From: Fimbriimonadaceae bacterium
GTDB lineage: Bacteria > Armatimonadota > Fimbriimonadia > Fimbriimonadales > Fimbriimonadaceae
Reading direction: 5' to 3'
Length of the DNA: 22,084 bases
NCBI GenBank assembly: GCA_020849075.1
Contig: JADLGZ010000143.1
Span: 1 to 22,084, forward strand
The position numbers and the translations under genes were made by a program. Below, piece after piece: positions 14,623 to 22,084 of this stretch. The notes beneath the pieces are model-generated. The model made no database searches, had not been told where the DNA came from, and worked only from the letters and a program-made list of their open reading frames with translations. Numbering within the stretch: position 1 is the first letter of the stretch; each line of letters starts with the position of its first letter.

Positions 14623-14989
14623 CGCAGCTGAGGAAGCGCGACGCCAAGAGGTCATGGCGGCCATCATTGATTGTGTGGCACGGTGTCAGCCAGTGAAACT
14701 TCCACCTTTTGACCCGGGCGCAGGAAGCGCTATTGGCGCCGAGCCCAACCCTTTCAATGGGCAGTGTGGAGATTTGGCGTATCAATTCGAAGGCGAAGAG
14801 GACCTCTTGCACCTAATTGTCACGAGGATTGATGGAGAACCTTGTCCCCTTGGACCGGCTCAGGATCTTGCATCGTGGCTACTCGAAGGTGTTCCGAGAT
14901 CGCTGATTTGGTTCAAACCCTCACCCTTGGCTCAGCACTTCTATGTGGGCCATGATGACCTCCCAAGCGTGCACCATAAAAACCAGTAA
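14609..14989 (+). CDS. Small unknown protein cotranslated with biotin carboxylase
   Basis: This 126-residue protein is of no family I recognise. It starts at ATG 14609, 14 bases before the biotin carboxylase stop, with GGAG about ten bases upstream (14595-14598). An N-terminal helix (NAAEEARRQEVMAAIIDCVARC) is followed by CQPVKLPPFDPGAG, FNGQCGDLAYQFEGEEDLLHLIV and VPRSLIWFKPS. It has no signal peptide or membrane segment. The overlap implies a role linked to the carboxylase, but it is not a biotin carrier (no AMKM). The longer open frame upstream runs inside the carboxylase in another frame and I reject it. Confidence 0.6.
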   Translation: MHEPNAAEEARRQEVMAAIIDCVARCQPVKLPPFDPGAGSAIGAEPNPFNGQCGDLAYQFEGEEDLLHLIVTRIDGEPCPLGPAQDLASWLLEGVPRSLIWFKPSPLAQHFYVGHDDLPSVHHKNQ

Positions 14990-15035
14990 TCCTTCCATCA
15001 CACTGGCGCAAAAGTTGTGATTGTGGTAGTCACCG

Positions 15036-16778
15036 ATGCGACTTGCACTACTTTCAATCCTCGCAACTCTTGCTACCTTGGGTTCGGCCCAGGCTCCGCG
15101 CTTGATCCTAGATCCTTCGACGTCGAATAACGAGCTGAGTAGCTTCGGCGATTCCCAAATGAACACCGAACTCACGCTCCGGCTGATTCAAGAGGCAGAA
15201 CGCACGGTGAGCCGCCCACTTGAGGACTATAGCCTTGCGCAGAACTCGCTACTAACTACATCGCGTGACGTGCTGGCCAATGTGATGAATACTTCCCTTG
15301 CCTACCGGGTTACCGGGAACCTGAAGTTTCGCGATTATGCTCGACGGCAATTGCTGGAATCCGCTACCTACCCAAACTGGGCTCCAAATCACTTTCTTGG
15401 AACTGCTGAATTGACCCTCGCGATGGCAATTGGATATGACTGGCTTGGTGCTACATTATCGGCCCAAGACCGAGAGATCATTCGCAAGGCAATTGTTGAG
15501 AAGGGGCTGACTCCGGGGCTTGAGCAGTTCAAGAACCGGGCCGATTGGACAAGGAAGACGACCAATTGGAGCCAGGTCTGCGCATCAAGCTTGGCCATGG
15601 GAGCGATCGCCATCCAGAAGGATGATAAGCAGGTGGCAGCTCGAGTCTTGAACTTGGCGATCCCGTGTGTCAAGCGTGCTGTGAGTGAGTACAAGGGCGG
15701 CGGGATTCCCAGTGAGGGCCCGGTCTACTGGCGCTATGGCATGTCATTCCACGCGATGCTCAACCGGACGATGGTGAATCAGTTTGGGAAATTTAACTCG
15801 GTGATGAATGATAAGGCCTTCGCACAAACAGCCTGGTACCCAGCCTATATCCTTAGCCCGACAGGAAAGAACTTCAATTTCAGCGATTCAAGCGACCAAT
15901 TCGCCCCGACACCGGCCACTCTTGAATTGGCCAGGCAAACAAACCAACCCCAAGTTGCGGCGTGGACGATGGCGCGTGTTCATGAACTTCTTCAAGATTC
16001 GCAAACATGGACCGAGGAGCACCGATTATCTGCTCTCTTCCTTGCTTGGGCTAGGGAATCCGCCTCCGAAGAAGCGACCGACCTGCCTCTAGATCGCCTC
16101 TTCGACGGCGAGACGGATATTGTGACCATGCGCGGTTCATGGAGTGATCCGGAAACAAGCTTTGTCGGCATCAAAGGCGGCAAGAATGGCGTTCCTCACG
16201 GGCACCTTGACCTCGGTTCCTTTGTCTTTGACGCTCTCGGAGAGCGCTGGGCCTTGGACCTAGGGAAAGACAGCTATGACTTGCCAGGGTACTTTAGCAG
16301 CCAACGATATTCCTACTATAGGACAGGGACCGCAAGCCAAAACACCCTGTTCTTCGGGACAAACCAAAAGACGAACGGCTCATCAACCTTTAAGACAAAA
16401 CTCAATGTCGCTCAACCTTCGGTATGCCTAGACATTTCGAAGGCTCAGAGTTCAGCTCAATCCACTGTTCGCACGTTTGACTTCCTCAATCGAAGTGACT
16501 TGATGATCACGGATAGCGTGAAGGGCGCGACCACAAACTGGCGCTGGCAGATGGTAACGGGCGCATGGGTTACGATTGAAGGCAAGAAGGCCATTCTTCA
16601 GCAAAACCGCAAGACTCTCGTGGCGGAGATCGTCTCGTCACAAGGAACCTTCAGCCTCGGGAGCACTCGTCCATCGCTTGCCATTGAGGATCAAAACGAA
16701 GGAACTCAGATGCTTTGCGTAGATATGCCGAAAGGCACATCCGAACTGAAGATCATCCTCAGGCCAATGCCTCGATAA
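15036..16778 (+). CDS. Heparinase II/III-like polysaccharide lyase
   Basis: This 580-residue exported enzyme has a signal peptide (MRLALLSILATLATLGSAQA). An alpha-helical toroid follows with the family segments KTTNWSQVCASSLAMGA (174-190; Asn177) and SEGPVYWRYGMSFH (226-239; catalytic-type Tyr). The C-terminal beta-sandwich starts near 360 (TDIVTMRGSW) and holds HGHLDLGSFVFDALGERW (388-405) and LGKDSYDLPGYF. Heparinase II/III-like enzymes cleave acidic polysaccharides, including glycosaminoglycans and alginate, by beta-elimination; the substrate here is unknown. Together with the GHL10 pair it points to polysaccharide turnover. The gene starts 46 bases after the previous gene with a poor Shine-Dalgarno and ends two bases from the convergent rplI stop. 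Confidence 0.88.
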   Translation: MRLALLSILATLATLGSAQAPRLILDPSTSNNELSSFGDSQMNTELTLRLIQEAERTVSRPLEDYSLAQNSLLTTSRDVLANVMNTSLAYRVTGNLKFRDYARRQLLESATYPNWAPNHFLGTAELTLAMAIGYDWLGATLSAQDREIIRKAIVEKGLTPGLEQFKNRADWTRKTTNWSQVCASSLAMGAIAIQKDDKQVAARVLNLAIPCVKRAVSEYKGGGIPSEGPVYWRYGMSFHAMLNRTMVNQFGKFNSVMNDKAFAQTAWYPAYILSPTGKNFNFSDSSDQFAPTPATLELARQTNQPQVAAWTMARVHELLQDSQTWTEEHRLSALFLAWARESASEEATDLPLDRLFDGETDIVTMRGSWSDPETSFVGIKGGKNGVPHGHLDLGSFVFDALGERWALDLGKDSYDLPGYFSSQRYSYYRTGTASQNTLFFGTNQKTNGSSTFKTKLNVAQPSVCLDISKAQSSAQSTVRTFDFLNRSDLMITDSVKGATTNWRWQMVTGAWVTIEGKKAILQQNRKTLVAEIVSSQGTFSLGSTRPSLAIEDQNEGTQMLCVDMPKGTSELKIILRPMPR

Positions 16779-16780
16779 CC

Positions 16781-17356
16781 TTACGCTTCAACCGCTTCGG
16801 CTTCTGGTTCAGGAGTCGAAGCGTCGTTGGGAGTCTCGGCTGGCACTACGTCCGCAACCGACTCCGCAGGAGCGACCGGCTTCACTTCTTCATCAAATTC
16901 TGGGAAGGCAGCGTTCCAGACGTGGACCGTAATATGGGCATCAACTTCTCGGTGGAGATCAACGAGAACCTTGGTGCGTCCCAATCGTTTGATGGGGTCA
17001 TGAAGAACCACTTGCTTTTTCTCTAGTTCAACTTTCAGATCCTTCTTGATCGCATCAACAATATCTTGCGAGGTAATCGCCCCGAAGAGCTTACCGTGAT
17101 CACGACCGACTTTCCCCTCAATCTTAACGGTCGCACCTTCGAGCTTCTCTTGGAGTTTCTCGGCAGAGGCCTTCGTCTCGGCTTGCTTTGCGGCAACGCG
17201 AGCGTTTAGTTTCTCAAGGGCAGCAATCTGATTTCGCTCAGCAACGGTGGCGAGGCCCTTCGGGAACAAATAGTTCCTCGCATAGCCGTCCTTCACACTG
17301 ACAATCTGTCCTGACTTCCCGAGATTGGGAACGGTTTCCTTCAAAATGACCTTCAT
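16781..17356 (-). CDS. rplI: 50S ribosomal protein L9 with acidic C-terminal tail
   Basis: L9 binds 23S rRNA near the base of the L1 stalk. Residues 1 to about 50 are the N-terminal domain (MKVILKETVPNLGKSGQIVS, then KDGYARNYLFPKGLA). A connecting helix follows, and the C-terminal domain runs from about 77 to 150 (GKVGRDHGKLFGAITSQDI, LGRTKVLVDLH). The usual length is close to 149 residues; this one has 191 because of a tail (about 151-191) rich in Pro, Ala, Glu and Asp. AAGGA lies about ten bases before the ATG, overlapping the end of the MCE gene, so the two are probably in one transcript. It is not next to rpsF or rpsR here, which is unusual. Confidence 0.96.
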   Translation of the reverse strand: MKVILKETVPNLGKSGQIVSVKDGYARNYLFPKGLATVAERNQIAALEKLNARVAAKQAETKASAEKLQEKLEGATVKIEGKVGRDHGKLFGAITSQDIVDAIKKDLKVELEKKQVVLHDPIKRLGRTKVLVDLHREVDAHITVHVWNAAFPEFDEEVKPVAPAESVADVVPAETPNDASTPEPEAEAVEA

Positions 17357-17370
17357 GAGCGCAAAATCCT

Positions 17371-18780
17371 TCAGCGCCGGATGCTGAACCCAATCGATGG
17401 GTATGGATCATCCAAGATGCTTTCGACACCAAACCAACCACTGATATCCTTGCTGAAATCAATGCGCGCGCGCGCATCTAATCGTGGATGGTTGATATCG
17501 AAAATGTCACCTCGGAGGGTTGCTCCTGGCGCAAGGCGGTAGGATACCCCAAACCCAGGCTTTCCTGCATAAACTCCGTACCGAAGTTCTGCCCGGGTCG
17601 AGATTGGACGACCTATCTGTGCGATCAGACTATTTGACTCAAAGGCATCCCATAGGCCCAGATAGAACTTACTCCCTCCCAGGGTTGTGGAAGCTTCGAA
17701 ATCGGTCCGCAAGCGACGGTTTCCGCTCTCGTATGTTAGCGCAGCTTCACTATCAATCTTCCCCAGACCGGCGCCCCCCTTGGCAAGTCCCGCTACGCCG
17801 CCAAGGGTCTCGTTGAACTTCTTGAGAACGCCGCTCAGCTCATCGGCCAGCTTGCTTGCTTTATCCATCACGGTAATGGCCTGCTCGCTAACTGTCACGC
17901 CGTTCTTGGCAATTAGCTCGGCATCGGCCGCGATCTTTGCCCCAGATTCCGACATTGTTTGCGAGTTCGCAAGGATTTCTTTGATCGGATCGCGAAGCTC
18001 TGGGTCATTCACGGTCTTGCGCAGGTCTGCAATGAGTAGGTTGCTCTCCTTCATCGTAGAGTTCATTTCGGCGACGAGGCTATTCATCTGGGCTTCTAGT
18101 TTCCCATCGCCAGCAATCCTTGCAATCGCCTTTGTCGCCACCTGCAAGTCGCCCATCATTGCGACCGCCTTTCTCATCGCGGTTTGTACTTGAGCCTGAT
18201 TGGCGGTGACCATCTGATTAATTTCGCCCGCCAGCGATCCAAACTCGGTAATCGTCTTGTTGCTAGAGACCAAGAGGGTGTCCACCCGGTCACGCAACTT
18301 CCGATCCTCAATGAGATTCTTAGTTGCCCTCAATGTGTCATTGAGTGCTTGGAGGGTCTCCTCCCCTTGGGGGCCGAGGGCACCTAGAGCTCCCTGAGTT
18401 TCGCCTTGCAACTCCGAACCGGGAGCTGCGAATTCATGAACTTCGAGAGGTGGCTTTAGGTCTAAAGCCCGGTCGCCAATCCCAATCAGCGAGCCGGCAA
18501 TGATCGCCTTGGTGCCAACCGGGATTCGAGTACCTTGTTTGACTTCTAGGGTCATCACGGCTTTGTTTGGGCTACTGAGGCCTACGGATGCGACTCGACC
18601 AATGCGGACCCCGCTGAGCGTTACATCCGAACCTGCTACCATACCGGCGGCATCCGAAAACACGGCCGTGTACGTATCCACCTTCTCCGCCCAGACGCTT
18701 CGCCCTAAAACTGCATACGCGGCGAGGAAGGCGGCGACAAACCCCACCATAAGTAGACCAACCTTGATTGCGCCCTGCAT
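17371..18780 (-). CDS. MCE/MlaD-family lipid-transport protein with C-terminal beta-rich domain
   Basis: The 469 residues begin with one membrane helix (about 5-25), then the MCE domain (about 34-112: YTAVFSDAAGMVAGSDVTLS, then GVRIGRVASVGL, GSLIGIGDRALDL). Residues about 135-340 form long helices with repeated heptad-like segments. From about 345 to 469 the sequence turns to amphipathic strands (LRTDFEASTTLGG, KFYLGLWDAF, RAELRYGVYAGKPGFGVSYR, GVESILDD, IGFSIRR), which could be a beta-barrel. MCE proteins carry phospholipids between membranes with a MlaE/MlaF transporter; neither partner is in this window. A helix plus C-terminal barrel fits the trans-envelope type of MlaD reported in some diderm Firmicutes. 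AAGG precedes the ATG. The gene is upstream of rplI and divergent from clpC. Confidence 0.85.
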   Translation of the reverse strand: MQGAIKVGLLMVGFVAAFLAAYAVLGRSVWAEKVDTYTAVFSDAAGMVAGSDVTLSGVRIGRVASVGLSSPNKAVMTLEVKQGTRIPVGTKAIIAGSLIGIGDRALDLKPPLEVHEFAAPGSELQGETQGALGALGPQGEETLQALNDTLRATKNLIEDRKLRDRVDTLLVSSNKTITEFGSLAGEINQMVTANQAQVQTAMRKAVAMMGDLQVATKAIARIAGDGKLEAQMNSLVAEMNSTMKESNLLIADLRKTVNDPELRDPIKEILANSQTMSESGAKIAADAELIAKNGVTVSEQAITVMDKASKLADELSGVLKKFNETLGGVAGLAKGGAGLGKIDSEAALTYESGNRRLRTDFEASTTLGGSKFYLGLWDAFESNSLIAQIGRPISTRAELRYGVYAGKPGFGVSYRLAPGATLRGDIFDINHPRLDARARIDFSKDISGWFGVESILDDPYPSIGFSIRR

Positions 18781-18903
18781 TGCCTTACCTAGTTACGTTG
18801 AAAACCGCCGCAAAGGATGAACCCCGTATCATTATGGGCTGATGGATCGGCTGGGTGGAACCAAGAATCCCAAGTACGGAGGAACCTACGCTGGGTATTC
18901 TGG

Positions 18904-18932
18904 TTGACAATGGTCCTAGTTAGCACTAGGTA
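18904..18932 (+). promoter_or_regulatory. Candidate clpC promoter with palindromic operator in the spacer
   Basis: TTGACA (18904-18909) is a perfect -35. A 17-base spacer leads to TAGGTA (18927-18932), a weak -10. Within and after the spacer is a perfect inverted repeat, CCTAGT-TAGC-ACTAGG (18915-18930), which overlaps the -10 and is placed as a repressor site would be. The 8-mer CCTAGTTA of its left arm occurs again at 18788-18795, near the ribosome site of the divergent MCE gene. The regulator is unknown; it does not match the CtsR repeat or a full CIRCE site. Confidence 0.4.
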
Positions 18933-19014
18933 AAAAACAGGGTCAGGTGGCCTAGCGTAGAACCGACCATGAACGGCCAATGGTCTAATACACGGAGGAA
19001 ACCGAAAGGACAGC

Positions 19015-19020
19015 AGGAGG
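19015..19020 (+). promoter_or_regulatory. clpC Shine-Dalgarno at unusually long spacing
   Basis: AGGAGG is a full Shine-Dalgarno match but lies 15 bases before the clpC ATG, longer than the usual 5-10. The start itself is supported by the conserved ClpC opening (xxRFTERAxKV), so I keep it. The A-rich stretch between them may matter. Confidence 0.55.
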
Positions 19021-19035
19021 CTGAAAAAATACAAC

Positions 19036-21549
19036 ATGTGGCAACGCTTTACTGAAAGAGCAAGGAAAGTCGTCTTTTACGCACAAGAGGAGGCGCAAAA
19101 ATTCGGCGAAGGATATGTATCCACAGAGCATTTGCTCTTAGGGTTAGTACGCGAGTCCGATAGCGTGGCGGCGCGAGTCTTAGAGCGACTCGGCGTTTCA
19201 CTTAGCCGCATACGCGCTGAGGTAGAGAAACAACTTCCCCGCGGCGACGCCCGCCCTTCTCAGGACATGACGCTGACTCCTCGAGCAAAGCGAGTCATTG
19301 ACTTGGCTTACGATGAAGCTCGGAACCTGAACAACAATTACATTGGGACAGAGCACCTCTTACTCGGCCTCATTCGCGAAGGCGACGGTCTAGCTGGTCG
19401 TGTGCTCGCCAAACTTGGTGTAGATATTGAGCGCGCTCGTCGTGAGGTCGGTGCCCTGCAGGACAACGAGTCTTCCACTGGAAAGACGCCCGGTGGGAGT
19501 AGTTCACGAGGAAGCTCCGGGGCGGGTCAGGTCAAGACCGCAACCCTTGATGAATTCGGACGCGATTATACAGAACTCGCTCGGGAGGGCAAGCTTGACC
19601 CCGTCGTAGGTCGGACGCAGGAAATTGAGCGGGTGATGCAGATTCTCAGCCGCCGTACCAAGAACAACCCGTGCCTTATTGGTGATCCTGGTGTTGGAAA
19701 GACGGCCATCGCCGAGGGCTTGGCCATGCGGATTGTCTCGGGTGATGTACCCAATCTTCTTAAAGACAAGCGTTTAATCGCGCTTGATCTTGCTGGACTC
19801 GTAGCGGGCACCAAGTATCGCGGTGAATTCGAAGAGCGCATGAAGAAGGTGATGGAAGAAGTACGCCGAAGCGAAGGCTCAATCATCTTGTTCGTGGATG
19901 AACTACACACCTTGGTTGGCGCAGGCGCCGCCGAAGGAGCCATAGACGCCAGTAACATCATGAAGCCGGCACTGGCGAGAGGCGAGTTGCAATGCATCGG
20001 AGCGACTACACAAGACGAATTCCGTAAGTACATCGAGCGCGACGCCGCCCTTGAAAGGAGGTTCCAGTCCGTTAAGGTACGTGAACCCAATCAGGAGGAA
20101 GCGGTTGACATTTTGAAAGGCTTGCGCGAGCGCTATGAAGCTCACCACAATGTCGAGATCACCGATGCGGCAATTGAGGCTGCGGTGAGCTTGAGCAACC
20201 GTTACATCACGGACAGGACCCTTCCCGACAAGGCCATTGACCTTGTTGATGAGGCAGCCAGCCGAACGCGGCTCCTCCTGAGCATGCCACCTAGCGATGT
20301 GCGAGCTGATAAAGTCAAGGTGTCCAAATTGCGCGCGGACTTGGACCATCTAAACCGCCGCAACAAGGATGAGGACGCTGAGCAAGTGAAAAAGCTCACC
20401 AAGGAGATTGAGGACCTTGAAGATTCAATCGCAACCCGCGAAGATGCTTGGGAAGCTGAAGTCAAGCCAGACGCCGTTGTGGGTGAAGATGAAATCGCCG
20501 CGATTGTTCAAAGTTGGACCGGGATTCCCGTCACCCGACTTGTGGCGACGGAAAGCGAGAAGCTTCTCCACATGGAAGAGGACCTGCACAACCGAATCAT
20601 TGGTCAGAAGGATGCGGTCAACGCGGTGTCTAGGGCCATTCGCCGAAGCCGCAGTGGTCTCAAGGATCCGAACCGGCCAATGGGCAGCTTCATATTCCTT
20701 GGCCCCACAGGTGTCGGCAAGACTGAGCTTGCGAAAGCTCTAGCCGCCTACCTGTACGAAAAGGATTCTAACATCGTTCGGATTGACATGTCCGAATACA
20801 TGGAGCGATTCGCGGTCAGCCGATTGGTTGGTGCTCCTCCGGGATACGTCGGTTATGATGAGGGCGGACAATTGACCGAACAGGTCAGGCGCAATCCTTA
20901 CTGCGTAGTTCTCCTCGATGAAATCGAGAAGGCCCACCCAGAAGTGTTCAATATCCTCCTGCAAGTCTTGGAAGATGGGCACCTAACCGATAGTCAGGGC
21001 CGGACCGTGGACTTTCGCAACACGCTGATCGTCATGACTTCGAATGTTGGCGTTCGTCCAATCGAACTCGATAAAGGTTTGGGCTTCCGAGAAGCCAAGG
21101 AAGATCCAAACGATCCAAAGGTCTACGAAGCAATGAAGAAGCGAATGCAGGAGGAGATGAAGAAGCTCTTCCGCCCTGAGTTCCTCAACCGCGTGGACGA
21201 GGTGATCGTTTTCGAACACCTTCGACGAGAAGAGATTCTGCAAATTGCCGACCTCTACTTGAAGCGAGTCAATACGCAGGCGGCTGAGCATGGAATCACC
21301 ATTGAGCTCAGCGAAAAGGTGAAGGACCATCTGGTTAGTTCCGGATACGATCCTAACCTGGGAGCACGCCCGCTACGAAGAGCCGTCCAGCGATTCATCG
21401 AGGACCCGCTTAGCGAGGACTTCCTACTCGGCAAGTTCAAGGAAGGCGACCACGTCTTGGCTGATATCTCGCCTGATGATCCTGACAAGGTGGTTTTCAT
21501 CAAGAAAACCGGCGGGAAAAAGGAAAAGAAGGAACTAGTCAAGAGCTAA
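19036..21549 (+). CDS. clpC: ATP-dependent Clp protease ATP-binding subunit ClpC
   Basis: The 837 residues form a Hsp100 AAA+ unfoldase that feeds proteins to ClpP. Two Clp-N repeats lie at about 1-140 (TERARKVVFYAQEEAQKF; RAKRVIDLAYDEAR), followed by a Gly/Ser linker (about 145-165). The first AAA+ module has Walker A GDPGVGKT (216-223) and Walker B ILFVDE (284-289). A middle coiled-coil (about 425-475) is of the ClpC length. The second module has Walker A GPTGVGKT (556-563) and Walker B VVLLDE (624-629), with GLGF (681-684) at the ClpP-binding loop position. No ctsR, mcsA or mcsB gene adjoins it, unlike in many Firmicutes. A 255-base upstream region may carry an operator, and a stem-loop follows the stop. 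Confidence 0.97.
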   Translation: MWQRFTERARKVVFYAQEEAQKFGEGYVSTEHLLLGLVRESDSVAARVLERLGVSLSRIRAEVEKQLPRGDARPSQDMTLTPRAKRVIDLAYDEARNLNNNYIGTEHLLLGLIREGDGLAGRVLAKLGVDIERARREVGALQDNESSTGKTPGGSSSRGSSGAGQVKTATLDEFGRDYTELAREGKLDPVVGRTQEIERVMQILSRRTKNNPCLIGDPGVGKTAIAEGLAMRIVSGDVPNLLKDKRLIALDLAGLVAGTKYRGEFEERMKKVMEEVRRSEGSIILFVDELHTLVGAGAAEGAIDASNIMKPALARGELQCIGATTQDEFRKYIERDAALERRFQSVKVREPNQEEAVDILKGLRERYEAHHNVEITDAAIEAAVSLSNRYITDRTLPDKAIDLVDEAASRTRLLLSMPPSDVRADKVKVSKLRADLDHLNRRNKDEDAEQVKKLTKEIEDLEDSIATREDAWEAEVKPDAVVGEDEIAAIVQSWTGIPVTRLVATESEKLLHMEEDLHNRIIGQKDAVNAVSRAIRRSRSGLKDPNRPMGSFIFLGPTGVGKTELAKALAAYLYEKDSNIVRIDMSEYMERFAVSRLVGAPPGYVGYDEGGQLTEQVRRNPYCVVLLDEIEKAHPEVFNILLQVLEDGHLTDSQGRTVDFRNTLIVMTSNVGVRPIELDKGLGFREAKEDPNDPKVYEAMKKRMQEEMKKLFRPEFLNRVDEVIVFEHLRREEILQIADLYLKRVNTQAAEHGITIELSEKVKDHLVSSGYDPNLGARPLRRAVQRFIEDPLSEDFLLGKFKEGDHVLADISPDDPDKVVFIKKTGGKKEKKELVKS

Positions 21550-21566
21550 TTCGGACCTCATCAAAC

Positions 21567-21599
21567 GAAAGAGTGGCGGAGCTATTCCGCCACTCTTTC
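21567..21599. terminator. Shared stem-loop terminator between clpC and convergent gene
   Basis: A perfect 14-base inverted repeat (GAAAGAGTGGCGGA, 21567-21580, and its complement, 21586-21599) encloses a 5-base loop GCTAT. It lies 17 bases after the clpC stop and 17 before the end of the convergent gene, so it can serve both. Neither side has a strong run of T after the stem, so termination may rely partly on Rho or the hairpin may mainly protect the 3' end. Confidence 0.75.
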
Positions 21600-21616
21600 A
21601 CTATTACGGTAGACGC

Positions 21617-22084
21617 CTACTTCGGCTTGGCGGCAATTCCCTTCCGCTCAACGATTGTCTGAGGAGCCAGTGTGATCTTCACGCTCGCGATCAGATCCCT
21701 TTTGATCATGAGATTTGCTACAACAGAAGCCGCATCGTTGTCCACTATCCGGTAGGCAGGATGGATACTGCGGAAACCCTCCATGTTGGGGCGGCTGCCC
21801 GGGCCGCCCTCAGGTCGAGGCATGACTGTGGGCTTGCCATCTTTGTCAACCAGCGTAAACGGTTTACCATCCTTCCCAATCAACTCCATGGAGAATGGCG
21901 CGTCGGGCAAGCTGGTCTTCAGAAAAACCAAGTGCCCCGTCGGAGTCATCCCCTCACGGTCACCGCCGCCTCTCGGTCGCTCTCGCTCATCCGATTCGGG
22001 AGCCCCACCATCATTGATGGCCTGCAGCGTTATGGAGCCATTTCCCATCTTCGCGGAAGTCCCCTCCTTGAAGGGTATTGATAC
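21617..22084 (-). CDS. Partial hypothetical protein, N-terminus beyond window
   Basis: The frame is open from 21617 to the right edge with no stop, so the gene probably begins outside the window. An ATG at 22046-22048 has a purine-rich AAGGAGG but too far upstream (about 14 bases), and the codons before it read plausibly as protein. The visible 155 residues are rich in Gly, Pro and Arg around 20-45 (ERERPRGGGDREG), then KDGKPFTLVDKDGKPTVMPR and a basic end with IERKGIAAKPK-like composition. No family is recognised. It is convergent to clpC across the stem-loop. Confidence 0.5.
   Translation of the reverse strand, partial: VSIPFKEGTSAKMGNGSITLQAINDGGAPESDERERPRGGGDREGMTPTGHLVFLKTSLPDAPFSMELIGKDGKPFTLVDKDGKPTVMPRPEGGPGSRPNMEGFRSIHPAYRIVDNDAASVVANLMIKRDLIASVKITLAPQTIVERKGIAAKPK

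Noticed and set aside
18910..18933. Seven-codon leader peptide ATG GTC ... TAA before clpC
   Set aside because: It lies inside the promoter/palindrome, has no ribosome site, and such short frames occur by chance.
18920..18945. CIRCE (HrcA) operator near clpC
   Set aside because: TTAGCACT matches only the left half; no GAGTGCTAA follows at the nine-base spacing.
1..22084. Mobile elements, prophage, CRISPR or toxin-antitoxin modules
   Set aside because: I saw no transposase, integrase, terminal repeats, spaced repeats or typical small toxin-antitoxin gene pair; tRNA-Leu shows no integrase or duplicated end nearby.

Overview
The window comes from a Gram-negative-type (diderm) bacterium. It carries several small outer-membrane beta-barrel proteins ending in Phe, an MCE (MlaD-type) lipid-transport protein, and many signal peptides. 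Two family-10-like glycosylhydrolases (GHL10), a heparinase II/III-like lyase, an RpoE/RseA/RseB-like stress operon and a ClpC rather than ClpA chaperone fit Armatimonadota (Fimbriimonadia-like). That placement is inference from gene content, not a proven assignment. The DNA is gene-dense with no gap above about 260 bases, and I see no insertion sequence, prophage or CRISPR array. Bases 1-64 hold nothing I can name.

Layout. 65-2090 (minus): ECF sigma factor, anti-sigma factor and RseB-like sensor, linked by 4-base overlaps. 2150-3296 (minus): Aat protein transferase followed by a small outer-membrane barrel. It is divergent from a DinB-family gene (3315-3734), with only 18 bases between the two starts. 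3731-6767 (minus): two tandem GHL10 hydrolases. 6821-8243 (plus): a DUF2993/LmeA-like protein, tRNA-Leu(UAG) and a GT-A-like glycosyltransferase. 8240-8659 (minus): a VOC (glyoxalase-fold) protein.

8680-12362 (minus) is the most distinctive part. It is a tightly coupled four-gene operon of exported proteins rich in Cys pairs, HxHP motifs and Met/His clusters, ending with an outer-membrane barrel. I read it as a metal-handling (probably copper) envelope system. 12395-14989 (plus) holds a LiuC-like enoyl-CoA hydratase, a biotin carboxylase and a small unknown protein, in overlapping genes. 15036-16778 (plus) is a heparinase II/III-like lyase.

16781-18780 (minus) holds ribosomal protein L9 and an MCE protein with a beta-rich C-terminal region. 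19036-21549 (plus) is clpC, behind a 255-base leader region with a palindrome in its candidate promoter. A perfect stem-loop at 21567-21599 separates it from a truncated minus-strand gene that runs off the right end.

Recurring themes are translational coupling (ATGA and TTGA overlaps), convergent genes whose stop codons share CTAA, and -10-like hexamers 6-7 bases before start codons that lack a Shine-Dalgarno. The last suggests leaderless transcripts.
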